NCBI GenBank assembly: GCA_037129555.1
Contig: JBAXUS010000004.1
Span: forward strand, 1-64,000
Direction of reading: 5' to 3'
DNA length: 64,000 nt
Source: JANXLS01 sp037129555
Lineage (GTDB): Bacteria; Planctomycetota; SZUA-567; H5-PLA8
Shown here: positions 16,558 to 26,300 of the stretch, in pieces
Layout of the letters: each line of letters begins with the position of its first letter
How positions within the stretch are numbered: position 1 is the stretch's first letter
The notes under the pieces: generated by a model
The model's database searches: none
Told to the model about the DNA's origin: nothing
Seen by the model: only the letters and a program-made list of their open reading frames with translations
Made by a program: the position numbers and the translations under genes

Positions 16558-17964
16558 ATGCCAGGAATTCGACTAGTTTGTCTCGCATTGACTTGTTTTC
16601 TTTTCTCTACCCGCGCGGCCGAGACGCGGCCCAACGTCTTGATCGTCATCGCGGATCAATGGCGGTCGCAAGCGTTCGGATTTGCGGGTGATCCGAATGT
16701 GAAAACGCCGAACTTGGATGCGCTGGCTAAACAGAGCGTGCGATTCGTTAATGCGGTGTCAGGTCTGCCGGTGTGCTCACCGACGCGCGCGACATTGTTG
16801 ACCGGACAACGCCCGTTGACGCATGGCGTTTTTCTCAACGACGTCCAATTGAATCCGGATGCGGTGTCGATGGCGAAGATCATGAAAGCCGCGAATTACA
16901 CGACGGGGTGCATCGGGAAATGGCACATTGATGGACGCGGACGCGGGTCGTTTATTCCGCGTGAACGGCGGCAAGGATTCGAGTACTGGAAGGTGCTGGA
17001 ATGTACGCACTCGTACAATAAATCATACTACTTCGCCGACTCGCCGGACCGCTGTTTATGGACGGGCTACGATGCGAATGCTCAGACGAATGACGTGTGC
17101 GACTACATCAAAAAGCAGGCGAAATCAGAGAAGCCGTTTGCGATGCTGATGGCGTGGGGACCGCCGCATAACCCGTACTTGACCGCACCGGAAAAATACA
17201 AAGCTATGTATCAACCGGAAAAATTGGTTCTGCGTCCAAATGTTCCTGCGGCACACGCGGCGGAGACACGGAAGGATCTGGTGGGATATTACGCGCATTG
17301 TACGGCACTGGACGATTGCATGGGGCAGCTCATGAAAGCACTCGACGATGCCGGGATTGCCGACAACACGCTGATTATTTTCACGTCTGATCATGGCGAC
17401 ATGCTGGGCTCTCAGGGGATGCAGAGAAAGCAGAAACCCTGGGACGAATCCGCTCGAATTCCGATGCTGTGGCGCTGGCCCGCCGGGCTGGGAAAGCAGG
17501 GTGTGGAACTGACCGCACCGATGAACACCGAAGATATTCTGCCGACAATTTTGGGGCTGTGCAAAGTCGCAATTCCGCCGAGTGTCGAAGGACTGAATTA
17601 CAGTGCGCACATGACCGGCGGAACGTCTCCCGGCGATGGCGCGACGGTGATTCAATGTGTTGCGCCGTTTGGAGAATGGCATCGCGGCGTGGGCGGGAAA
17701 GAATTTCGCGGTCTGCGAAATGAGCGCTATACGTACGTAAAAGACCTCAATGGTCCGTGGCTTTTGTACGATAACGTGAGTGATCCTTATCAGATGAAGA
17801 ATCTGGTTGCGGATGCTGCGAGCGAGGCATTGCGCTCGGAATTGGACGCGGTATTGATGCGTAAATTGAAAGAACGTCACGACGAGTTCTTGCCGGGCGA
17901 TGCGTATGTCAAGAAGTGGGAGTACAAGACGGATGCGCGCGGGACGGTGCCATACAAGGACTAG
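16558..17964 (+). CDS. exported sulfatase (type I, Cys-type)
   Basis: 468 residues from the ATG at 16558, with AGGA about 9 bases upstream; an in-frame TTG at 16540 is rejected. A signal peptide ends after TRA (residue 20). The metal-binding start PNVLIVIADQWR (Asp33) and the modification site CSPTRATLLTG are intact; Cys73 would be converted to formylglycine. A second signature, FTSDHGDMLGSQG, is present further on. It hydrolyses a sulfate ester, probably of a polysaccharide, outside the cytoplasm. The next gene, another sulfatase, starts 16 bases after its stop, so they form an operon. A formylglycine-generating enzyme is encoded at 38586-39638. Confidence 0.93.
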   Translation: MPGIRLVCLALTCFLFSTRAAETRPNVLIVIADQWRSQAFGFAGDPNVKTPNLDALAKQSVRFVNAVSGLPVCSPTRATLLTGQRPLTHGVFLNDVQLNPDAVSMAKIMKAANYTTGCIGKWHIDGRGRGSFIPRERRQGFEYWKVLECTHSYNKSYYFADSPDRCLWTGYDANAQTNDVCDYIKKQAKSEKPFAMLMAWGPPHNPYLTAPEKYKAMYQPEKLVLRPNVPAAHAAETRKDLVGYYAHCTALDDCMGQLMKALDDAGIADNTLIIFTSDHGDMLGSQGMQRKQKPWDESARIPMLWRWPAGLGKQGVELTAPMNTEDILPTILGLCKVAIPPSVEGLNYSAHMTGGTSPGDGATVIQCVAPFGEWHRGVGGKEFRGLRNERYTYVKDLNGPWLLYDNVSDPYQMKNLVADAASEALRSELDAVLMRKLKERHDEFLPGDAYVKKWEYKTDARGTVPYKD

Positions 17965-17980
17965 ACGAGGAGCCTTATAC

Positions 17981-19354
17981 ATGCGGAAAATCTTACTCGC
18001 AGTCGTGATGTTCGGAGCACTGGCGATCGTGATGGGTGCCGAACCGACGCAGCGGCCAAACATTCTTTTCATCCTGACCGATGACCAGCGCTGGGACGCG
18101 CTCGGCTGCATGGGCAACACGATCATCCAAACACCGAACATCGACAAACTCGCCGGGCGCGGCGTGTTGTTTCGCAATCATTTTGTGACCACATCAATCT
18201 GCTGCGTAAGCCGCGCGTCGATCCTGAGCGGGCAATATCAGCGCCGACATGACATCCACGATTTCGCGAAGCCGTTCACGGAAGCGCAGTGGGCCAAGAG
18301 CTACCCGAAATTGCTGCGCTCGTCCGGGTATCAAACCGGTTTCATTGGCAAATTCGGCGTCGGTAAGGACATCGCGCCGATGGCCAAAGAGTTTGATTAT
18401 TGGAAAGGTTTGCCAGGACAAGCCGGGGCATTTTTTGATAAAGCAGACACGAAACACGAGCACCATATTACGGCGCGATTCGGCGACCAGGCGCTGGAAT
18501 TCATCCAATCGACGACGTCTGAAAAGCCGTTTTGCCTCTCGATCAGTTTCTCCGCACCGCATGCCCGCGACGGTCAGCCGCGTGAATTTCCGCCGGACAT
18601 GCGTGACGAGAGTTTGTACGCGAACGTGACGATTCCGGTGCCGAAACTGGCGACCGATTCAGCTTTCAAAGCGCTACCGGATTTCGCGCAGACATCCGAA
18701 GGCCACAAGCGCTGGGCGGCCCGTTTCGCGACGCCGGAGATGTATCAGAAGACGACCAAAGATTACTACCGGTTGATCACCGGAATCGACCGCGAAGTAG
18801 GCCGAATCATCGCCGAATTAGAAGCTCGCAAACTGACCGAGAACACGATCGTGATCTTTACCTCGGATAACGGATTCTTCTATGGCGAACGGGGCTTGGC
18901 GGACAAATGGCTTATGTATGAAGAGTCGATTCGCGTGCCGCTGATCGTGGTCGATCCGCGCTCGCCCGTCGAAGATCGCGGGCGCAAGAGTGACGCGATG
19001 ACGTTGAATGTAGACTTCGGCCCGACGATGCTCGATTACGCAGGCGTTGCAATTCCGGCTGAAATGCAGGGACGGAGTTTGCGAGAGGTGATCCAGCCAG
19101 GCCAACATGCGTGGCGCAACGAATTTTATTACGAACACGACACGCTGCCGAAGATCATCCCACCGACGGAAGGGGTGCGCAACGCGACGTGGTCGTACAT
19201 CCGCTGGACCGGCTCGAATCCGGTGATCGAGGAGTTGTACGATATTGTGAAAGACCCGCTGGAGGAGAAGAATCTGGCGAAGGATTCGGCGCATTTGAAA
19301 ACGTTGGCGGAGTTGCGAACGCGGTGTGCGGCGATGCGGGACGAGTTGAAGTAG
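17981..19354 (+). CDS. exported sulfatase with a variant modification motif
   Basis: 457 residues from the ATG at 17981 with GAGGAG upstream. A signal peptide ends near MGA (residue 20), then PNILFILTDDQRWDALG gives the metal-binding aspartates, and FTSDNGFFYGERG is the later signature. The modification site reads C-C-V-S-R-A-S-I-L-S-G (Cys74 to Gly84). The canonical pattern is C-x-P/A-x-R, so a valine replaces the proline or alanine. Related sulfatases with this variation may exist, so loss of activity should not be assumed. It follows the first sulfatase by 16 bases. Its stop lies 8 bases from the stop of the convergent Uma2 gene. Confidence 0.9.
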   Translation: MRKILLAVVMFGALAIVMGAEPTQRPNILFILTDDQRWDALGCMGNTIIQTPNIDKLAGRGVLFRNHFVTTSICCVSRASILSGQYQRRHDIHDFAKPFTEAQWAKSYPKLLRSSGYQTGFIGKFGVGKDIAPMAKEFDYWKGLPGQAGAFFDKADTKHEHHITARFGDQALEFIQSTTSEKPFCLSISFSAPHARDGQPREFPPDMRDESLYANVTIPVPKLATDSAFKALPDFAQTSEGHKRWAARFATPEMYQKTTKDYYRLITGIDREVGRIIAELEARKLTENTIVIFTSDNGFFYGERGLADKWLMYEESIRVPLIVVDPRSPVEDRGRKSDAMTLNVDFGPTMLDYAGVAIPAEMQGRSLREVIQPGQHAWRNEFYYEHDTLPKIIPPTEGVRNATWSYIRWTGSNPVIEELYDIVKDPLEEKNLAKDSAHLKTLAELRTRCAAMRDELK

Positions 19355-19362
19355 ATAGTTGC

Positions 19363-19926
19363 TTACTTTGTAAATACCCGATTCACTTCGACTCGCCAAC
19401 CTGGCAGAGCCGGTTCTGCATCCGCCACATCTCCTCGATTGAATGTCCGCTTCACAGTCGGAGCGTTACGTGAGTATGCATGAATGCAACCGCCCTGCGT
19501 GTCCACATCCCAGACAACTTTGGTCCCCGCCTCAAAATAATCCGCTCGCTTAGCTTCAATCGCACGCTCAGCACTGGGGCCGTAACCATCCTTGCTTCGT
19601 ACTTCCACCGCGAATGTTGGAGCGCTTTGAATGAAATCCATCTCGTCGTCTTGGCCTGGACCATCATAGTACGAAGCATCTGGAGAAAACGTTTCACGAC
19701 CTGAAAACAATCGCGGAATAGAATACGCAACATTGTCCCCAAACGTCTCGCCCCGGCCCAGCGCCTCAACAAAATCGGACATTAAAAGCAAGATGATCTT
19801 GGCGATTCGGCCTGGAAGTAATCCGGTTGCCATAAAGCGCACAATCCTTCCATCAATGAGCTCGGCCTTCCCCGGTTCACGGTGCAGGTCCGCCAGCGTC
19901 GCAGCTATCTCGTCAATTAAAATCAT
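19363..19926 (-). CDS. Uma2 family PD-(D/E)xK nuclease-like protein
   Basis: 187 residues from the ATG at 19926; an upstream frame to 19998 adds a cysteine-rich stretch with no leader. The family signature is present: AELIDG near residue 22, SPDASYY with Asp83, FAVEVRSKD with Glu108, and AKRADYFEAG after it. The PD-(D/E)xK fold suggests a nuclease, but the role of Uma2 proteins is unsettled; they are multi-copy in cyanobacteria and planctomycetes. A second copy of the family is at 50785-51342. Confidence 0.8.
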   Translation of the reverse strand: MILIDEIAATLADLHREPGKAELIDGRIVRFMATGLLPGRIAKIILLLMSDFVEALGRGETFGDNVAYSIPRLFSGRETFSPDASYYDGPGQDDEMDFIQSAPTFAVEVRSKDGYGPSAERAIEAKRADYFEAGTKVVWDVDTQGGCIHAYSRNAPTVKRTFNRGDVADAEPALPGWRVEVNRVFTK

Positions 19927-20043
19927 CGCGTTACCACCATTTAAAAATATTGCAACGCATGGGCACTTACGAACAAGCGTCTCACTGCATCCTACCACTG
20001 TAAAGCAAAACGTCTCTCAGAAAAACTCCAACACATCCACCGC

Positions 20044-21852
20044 TTATTGATACAGGAAATTGAACGTATATTCAATCGACTCCCGATCCGCGAGTGCCGG
20101 GGGGAACGGATCGGCAGTGGGGTTCGCGGCGGCTTTCACGGCTCGACGCGCGGATGCCACGTTTTCGTCTGACACACCCTTGTCGCGGTAGGCTTCGGCG
20201 ACTTCGACGAGTATGCCGTCTTTGCGGATCACGACGCGAATTGAGACGGTGCCGGGCGCCATGTTTATGCGCAAATGGGCTTGAATGTCCGCTTTCCATT
20301 TGCCATCGATCAAGCGCGCGAAGCGTTTGATGTAGGCGGTCTTTGCGTCGAATTTTTTAGCAAAGCGCGGGTCGCCCAATTCGGATGCGCTGGATTCTAA
20401 ATTGATCGACGTCACATCGCTGACAGCGTTGTCTTCGCCCGGACGCGCGATGCCGTTGCCTTCGTGGCCCTTCTCGCCCTTCCTTAATTTCGCACCCGTC
20501 CCAAGTATTCCATCGGCGGCAGCGACTTTGTTCGAGCCGCTCAACTGCGCTTCAAAGCGATCCAACTCGGCCTGGGCGTCCAGCTCTTTAGCGATCGCAC
20601 TCGGCTCCAACACAGCGGCTTCCGAGCGCGATGGTTTCGCTGATCCGCTTTCGTTTCGTCCGTTCGATTTTACCGGCTTCGGGCGCTTCGGTTGTTCGAG
20701 TTCAAACGCTGTTGGCAATTGCACCGTATTCGCTGCAACGTCTTTCGGCTTTGTTGGCGGCTGCAGTCCCGTATCCGACGGAATCGGGTCCGGCTCTTGA
20801 GTCTTCAACTTCGACACGGGCCGCACATCCGGGCGCACCGCAATCGAAGGCAGCGGCGCGGCTGGGGGCTCGTCGTTCGGCTTGGCGGCGGCTGGCACGT
20901 TCTCGGGTGGCTTCACTTTTTCATCGAGCGGATCACGCTTTATGGCGGTCTCAATCGGGCGCGGCGCGAGCAGCTCAGCGGTCCGAACATCTTTCGAAAA
21001 ATCAGCCGCGCGTTTGGCGTTGCCATCGCCGGATTCTTCAGCACCTTCTTTTTTCACCGATCCGCTGTTCGCATCCGACGCCGTGGCCGGGACATTGCCC
21101 TCGCCGCGTTTGCCGAGATACTTCAGCAGATTCGTGTCACCCTTGTCGATGTAGGGATCGCCCTGGGGCAAATTCTTCGGGCCGCGATCCGCCGCCGTGC
21201 TGTTGCGATCCGACAGGTACGCGTCGCGCGGCGCGGACTTCGATGTGTTCTTATCCTCATCAAAGGCTGTTTGCGAATTGGGCTTCAACGGAGCCAGATC
21301 TTTTTCATGCAGCGGCTTCGCATCAGACGTTCCATCCGGCAACGCAGCTGGCTTTTGAATGAGCGCTTCCGGTTGATTCGGCTTCGGAGTTGTCTTGTTC
21401 TTTTCAGTCGCTACCTGAGGCGGCGGTTCGACAACAGCGGCAGGCGCTTCGGGTACTGGAGGCAAAGCATTGGCTTTGGGTGGAACCACTGTAGCCATCT
21501 CGCCGGGAGGCGGTGCCGCAATGGGCGGCTTGTTGCCCGCTGCTTCCGCCGGATCGGCAAGCATGTTTAAAAACGAATCATCAAGCATCACCGATACCGG
21601 CTGCTCAGTCGCGGGTGGCGGCGTGAAATTGAACGACATGCAAAAAAACACAAGCGCGTGCACCGACCCCACGGCCAGTAAAATGCCCAGCCAATAGAGG
21701 GGCGTGCTATCCGAATCATCGTCGAGCGAGTATACGAGTCCGTTCAAGTTTGGAGCACCTTGCGCCGGGTCAAACGACTGCGAAAAAAGTGACTGACTAC
21801 GAGACGAACGTTGCGCCAAAAGCTTCACGCTATCGCCATTTTCAATCCGCAA
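20044..21852 (-). CDS. TonB-like membrane-anchored protein
   Basis: 602 residues if the TTG at 21852 is used; a GTG at 21828 is an alternative and neither has a clear Shine-Dalgarno. A membrane segment lies at about 51-75. It is followed by about 420 residues rich in Pro, Ala, Lys and Asp, which would cross the periplasm. The last 100 residues (FARLIDGKWKADIQAHLRI, then VSIRVVIRKDGILVEVAEAY) resemble a TonB/TolA C-terminal domain. It could transmit energy to the outer membrane or tether a complex. ExbB/ExbD partners are not in the window. It ends on the same strand upstream of the Uma2 gene. Confidence 0.7.
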   Translation of the reverse strand: MRIENGDSVKLLAQRSSRSQSLFSQSFDPAQGAPNLNGLVYSLDDDSDSTPLYWLGILLAVGSVHALVFFCMSFNFTPPPATEQPVSVMLDDSFLNMLADPAEAAGNKPPIAAPPPGEMATVVPPKANALPPVPEAPAAVVEPPPQVATEKNKTTPKPNQPEALIQKPAALPDGTSDAKPLHEKDLAPLKPNSQTAFDEDKNTSKSAPRDAYLSDRNSTAADRGPKNLPQGDPYIDKGDTNLLKYLGKRGEGNVPATASDANSGSVKKEGAEESGDGNAKRAADFSKDVRTAELLAPRPIETAIKRDPLDEKVKPPENVPAAAKPNDEPPAAPLPSIAVRPDVRPVSKLKTQEPDPIPSDTGLQPPTKPKDVAANTVQLPTAFELEQPKRPKPVKSNGRNESGSAKPSRSEAAVLEPSAIAKELDAQAELDRFEAQLSGSNKVAAADGILGTGAKLRKGEKGHEGNGIARPGEDNAVSDVTSINLESSASELGDPRFAKKFDAKTAYIKRFARLIDGKWKADIQAHLRINMAPGTVSIRVVIRKDGILVEVAEAYRDKGVSDENVASARRAVKAAANPTADPFPPALADRESIEYTFNFLYQ

Positions 21853-21887
21853 TATTACCGCCGAGCGCGGACAATTGAAATCAAAAA

Positions 21888-22379
21888 CTATTTCGCGCCC
21901 TTGCTTCGAAGAGTCCTGTCAATGTCGCGCTTCACTTCTTTGTCCTTCAGCGACGAGCGCCGGTCCGCGAAACTTTTTCCGCGTCCCAAGCCCAGCAGCA
22001 CTTTCACCCAGGGTCCCTTGAAATACATCTGCAAAGGCACAACAGTCATGCCTGATTTCTCGGACTGACCGCGCAGTTTGTCGATTTCGCGCCGCGACAG
22101 CAACAGCTTCCGTTGTCGCACCGGCTCGGGCAACTGGACGTGCGCTTTGTCGTACAAGCTGATTTGCAGACCGATCAGCCAGCATTCATTGTCGTACACG
22201 CGGGCGTAGCAATCCGCGAAACTCAGGTTCCGCGTCCGCAGGCTTTTCACTTCGCTTCCGGCCAGCACAATCCCGGCTTCGAACGTGTCTTCGATGATGT
22301 AATCGTGGCGCGCGCGCGGATTGTTCGCGATCAGTTTGCGATACGGCTCCTTCTCGGCGCTCTTCTCTTCTTTCTTCAT
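21888..22379 (-). CDS. smpB: SsrA-binding protein SmpB
   Basis: A 163-residue protein with SmpB motifs throughout: NPRARHDYIIEDTFEAGIVL, then GSEVKSLR, then a basic C-terminal tail beginning FADRRSSLKDKEVKRDIDR. SmpB binds tmRNA and brings it to stalled ribosomes for trans-translation. Its length is normal for the family. No ssrA gene was seen nearby. It is on the same strand as, and just upstream of, the TonB-like gene. Confidence 0.97.
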   Translation of the reverse strand: MKKEEKSAEKEPYRKLIANNPRARHDYIIEDTFEAGIVLAGSEVKSLRTRNLSFADCYARVYDNECWLIGLQISLYDKAHVQLPEPVRQRKLLLSRREIDKLRGQSEKSGMTVVPLQMYFKGPWVKVLLGLGRGKSFADRRSSLKDKEVKRDIDRTLRSKGAK

Positions 22380-22482
22380 GATCTTAATTTACCAGAAACT
22401 TCGAAAGCCTCGCGTCCAAATTGCCGATAAGCGAGGACGACCCAACGCCCTCGACTCCCATGGCTCGTGAAAATGAGGCGGC

Positions 22483-23241
22483 ATGAATTGGCTGACGGAC
22501 ATGTTCTCCAGCGCGACCGTGGCATCCAGCGCCTCTGGTCGGCCCGTCAAGCGCCGCCGTTCTCGACCCAAATTTGCGTTTAAAAAAATATCGGTTCGCA
22601 CACGCAGAATCCTGATCATCGCCATGATTGCGATTCTTGCAGCGGCTGCGATCCCCACCGGGCTCTGGCTTTTCAGTGGAAAAAATAGTCGCTCCAAATT
22701 TTCGCTCCGCTCGCTTTTCCCCGCCTTCCCCACTCCGTCCGCGCCTGGGGTTCCGGCGTTTGAAGATGAAGCACTCGCCACCGATCCCGGTGCACAGCCC
22801 CGACGGTGGCGCTACATCGTCATTCATCACTCCGGCGGAAACACCGGCAGTGCGCAAAGCTTTGATGCGTACCACCGCGAGACAAAAGGCTGGCAGAGCC
22901 TCGGTTATCATTTCGTGATCGGCAACGGTAAAGGTCAGGCGGACGGTAAAATCGCGCCTGGACCGCGCTGGTACGGACAACAGACCGGTGCGCATGCGCA
23001 CTCCGCTGAACACAATGAATTCGGTATCGGCATCTGCCTCGTCGGAAACTTCGACGCGCTGAATCCGACGACTCCGCAATGGCAGGCGCTCATCGATCTT
23101 GTCAAGCGCTTGAGCGTCCGCTACTCGATTCCCGCTCGGAACATCGTTGGCCACAGTCAAATCCGGATGGGTGGAACGACGGCGTGCCCGGGCAAAAATT
23201 TCAACGTTCAAGCGCTCCGCGATGCAGTCCTCAGTGAATGA
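22483..23241 (+). CDS. membrane-anchored N-acetylmuramoyl-L-alanine amidase
   Basis: A 252-residue protein with a basic N-terminus, a membrane segment at about 42-64 and an Amidase_2/PGRP-type domain from residue 110. Zinc ligands are His115 (VIHHSGG), His224 (VGHSQI) and Cys235 (TACPG); Tyr142 (GYHFVI) matches the catalytic tyrosine. It cleaves the amide between muramic acid and the stem peptide, so it is a cell-wall remodelling or recycling enzyme facing the periplasm. A GAGG leader precedes the ATG. The gene is divergent to smpB and ends at a strong hairpin shared with the convergent giant gene. Confidence 0.9.
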   Translation: MNWLTDMFSSATVASSASGRPVKRRRSRPKFAFKKISVRTRRILIIAMIAILAAAAIPTGLWLFSGKNSRSKFSLRSLFPAFPTPSAPGVPAFEDEALATDPGAQPRRWRYIVIHHSGGNTGSAQSFDAYHRETKGWQSLGYHFVIGNGKGQADGKIAPGPRWYGQQTGAHAHSAEHNEFGIGICLVGNFDALNPTTPQWQALIDLVKRLSVRYSIPARNIVGHSQIRMGGTTACPGKNFNVQALRDAVLSE

Positions 23242-23243
23242 AA

Positions 23244-23267
23244 AAAGCCGCTTGAATCAGCGGCTTT
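23244..23267. terminator. bidirectional terminator
   Basis: AAAGCCGCT (23244-23252) pairs perfectly with AGCGGCTTT (23259-23267) around a six-base loop, with A-rich and T-rich flanks. It sits between the convergent amidase gene and the 2005-residue gene. Confidence 0.8.
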
Positions 23268-23300
23268 CTTCGAACTCATTTTCGTTTCATCCCGGCAGTC

Positions 23301-26300
23301 TTATTCGACCGCTTCACGGAACCACAGGATTCGCGGCGACTGGATGTACACAATCGAAATGTCGTCGAAGACCGGCGTGTCCAGCAGATAGTGGACACCT
23401 GGATCGACAGTATCACTCGGCGCATACGGATCGACATTCTTGCGGTCCACCGGGTACTGGAAGCGAACTCGGTAGTGCAATTCGCCAGCAGTAGCCAACG
23501 TGCGCTTACCCGGATTTGACGGATCGATGTAGCAGTTTTCCGCTTCCGGATCCGAGAACGCGCTGACCGCTTCGGGCTTCCTCGTCTTCTTGTTGATCAC
23601 AAAACCGACCATGGGTTTGACACTGTTCATATCAAACTTGGAGGTACTGTTGCCGGTGTACTTCACCAGTTCCACTTTGACACCCTTGCTCCATGACGTT
23701 TGATCCGTCGTGTCGTCATGCTGACGCTTCACCCCTCTGAATTTATCCGGGACCGACTTGTTCACGTTATCATTCATCGGGCCCTTCCAACTACCCTGAG
23801 AATAGCGATTATCCTTGCCAGCTGGCGCGTTGTACACCGAGTCGTAATCAATATCCTTGTTGTACATCGCGTAGTCGAACGGACCTCGGAATTCAACGTT
23901 CTGAGTTTTATTGCCCATGATGTTTTCGAATCGTTTCCAACGAGTCGGTGAAAGGTCCTTGTACTCATGCATAAACCGGGGCGTAAAGACATTCCAACTA
24001 ACGCGCGCCACAGCCACCTGATCGTCACTCTTGACTTGATTGCCTTCAAGCGACTGGATCAATGATTGCGATACGAACGTCGGCCAGTACTCATTGTACG
24101 TCTTACCGTTTGTGGCTTTCGGCAGATAGTACCGGCTGAGCGTCATTTCTTCAGAAATCATCTTCGACGTCCACGCCTTCTTAGAAATTCTCAACTCATC
24201 GACCGTCGCCATGGTGGTATCGCACGGCTGGATTTTATAGATGTGCGTATAGTACAACGCACGCTTTTCTGCCATTGGCTGTTTGTCTGCCATTGACTGT
24301 TTGGTCGGCGCTTCAACTTCTGCGTTGACCTTATCCTGTTGTTCGTTGATGCAGGACAAAGGCGGAGTCGTTGCCTGATCCTTCACATCCGTGTTGGGCG
24401 CTTCTTTCTCGGCCTCGTCCTTGTTCACCGGAGCAAACTTGATGAACGGGCGGGGCGGACGCGGGTGCGGCGGCGGATACTGGGGCGGTCGCGGTCCCGG
24501 AGGGCCTGGCGGATAAGGGATGCGCGGAGGCGCCGGCGTCGGCGGCGGCGGACTCGGAGGCAGCGGCTGAGGATACGGATTGTTCGGCGCATAGCCCTGA
24601 TTCGTGTTATTCAGCGAGAAACACGCCGTCAAATAATCAGGCGAATTGCGCTGCGCAAACGTATACGCTGCGGGTTGGCCCTCCAAATCGGTATTGTAAG
24701 CCCATCCATTACACGTACTGTTGCCTTCTCGATCGGTTTGCGATCCAAGCCAGACATCGCACATAGCCTGATACGTTCCCTCTTTAGGACGATCAAGCAA
24801 GACGGCATTGTAATCTTGTCTCTTATTTTTAGTCACATCGTACAAGTAAGGATACAAACGTTGGCTCACCACCACATTTGACGCCTTGTAGGCTTTACCT
24901 TCCGGAAATCGAGAGGTGCTGATGAACGGACGCATAATGTTGCGTGCCACATTTTCAGCATCTTTCTCACCGTTGATCCGAATCTGCGGATCATCTGGTG
25001 ATTTGGTTCGATCCGGCACTGAAGTCACAGTTGGATCACGCTTGTTTTGCTGCTTGGCTTCTGCACTGGTTGCTGCGGCGGGTGCAATTATCCAATCATT
25101 GCGCCCATCGTTGGCTTCCCACATGCCAAACGTATCCGATTTGATCACTCCACTGAAGTATACGGCTGCAACATCGTAATCGTAGAATCCATCCAAGAGC
25201 AGACCATCGGCGAATTTGGGTCCGATGAATCCTGCACCCCACGATATGTTGGCAATGCCCATCATTTGAGAATCGATTTTATATTTGTTATCCGTAACCC
25301 GTGTTGCATTCGGAACACCAACCGGCTTTGCGGTCCCCATTTTGTGGACTTGCCCCACATAGGTCCATCGGAAAGGCTGCACATAGAAACTCGGTGTTTC
25401 ATAGAGATTCATCGAGTCTCGTGGGTCTTGATCCATTCCTTTAGGAGGTACAACAACGCCGTTCGCGCTGACGGGGTATTTGCCCCAATCCTGCGTTGAC
25501 GTGCCAGCGTGCAATCCAACTCCCACACCATTGTCATGCCGGTCTTCTAAAACACAGTAGAACGTACCGTCGAAGAAGTCAGTACCACAGTATTTGTCCG
25601 GTTCTGAGAATGTAGGTCGTTTTTTACCCACCATCGTCGGAGACAACGGCTCCATGACGCCACGCACGTACCCATTCTTTGCAAGTTTATTACCACGAGC
25701 ACCCGTAGCGGCACCGGCAGAACTTCCGTTAAAGAATTCATGTTCCTGATGATCATTCGCATGCCACGTCGTCTTGACCCACATCGAAATCGTGCAGCCG
25801 TCTTTGTGGCCAGGCATGTAGTTATAAGCATCTTTCTGATCATTGAATGGCTTCATCCATGCAGTTCCAGTCGGAAAAGTAGGATTGGTGATGCTGCCGT
25901 GTCCACCCCCTCGTAAATATGGAGGATTGTCAATTCTTGACTGTGTCGCTGCGATCGTAAACGTGCTACCGACCGGGAACAGGAACGAATCAGAGAGCAA
26001 CGGATTCTTACCATTTGCAACTGCCGCTTCGTCTCCATTTCCAATTCGTCCACCCCCAAACGCATATTTCAAAGTTGCATCATTGCAGGATACGCCGAGT
26101 GCTCCCAGATAAACGCCGTCCGGTCGCAAATCGCCGACTCGGCAACTCATGCAGTATTCGTAGCGCATTTTTTGCGGGTCGGTCGGGAACGAATTCAATG
26201 ATCCTGAAGGCTGCAGATTCAACAGGAAGATCGGATTTGTCTTTTTGGATCCAGTCAATGGCGCGGACATACCCGGCAACAAATCTTCGACCGAGAAGGA

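Noticed and set aside
16391..16588. 65-codon frame in the structured element
   Set aside because: It is a translation of copy 1 (VGERADAGTPARGEG type). The same peptide-like pattern appears from copy 2, so it is a repeat artefact.
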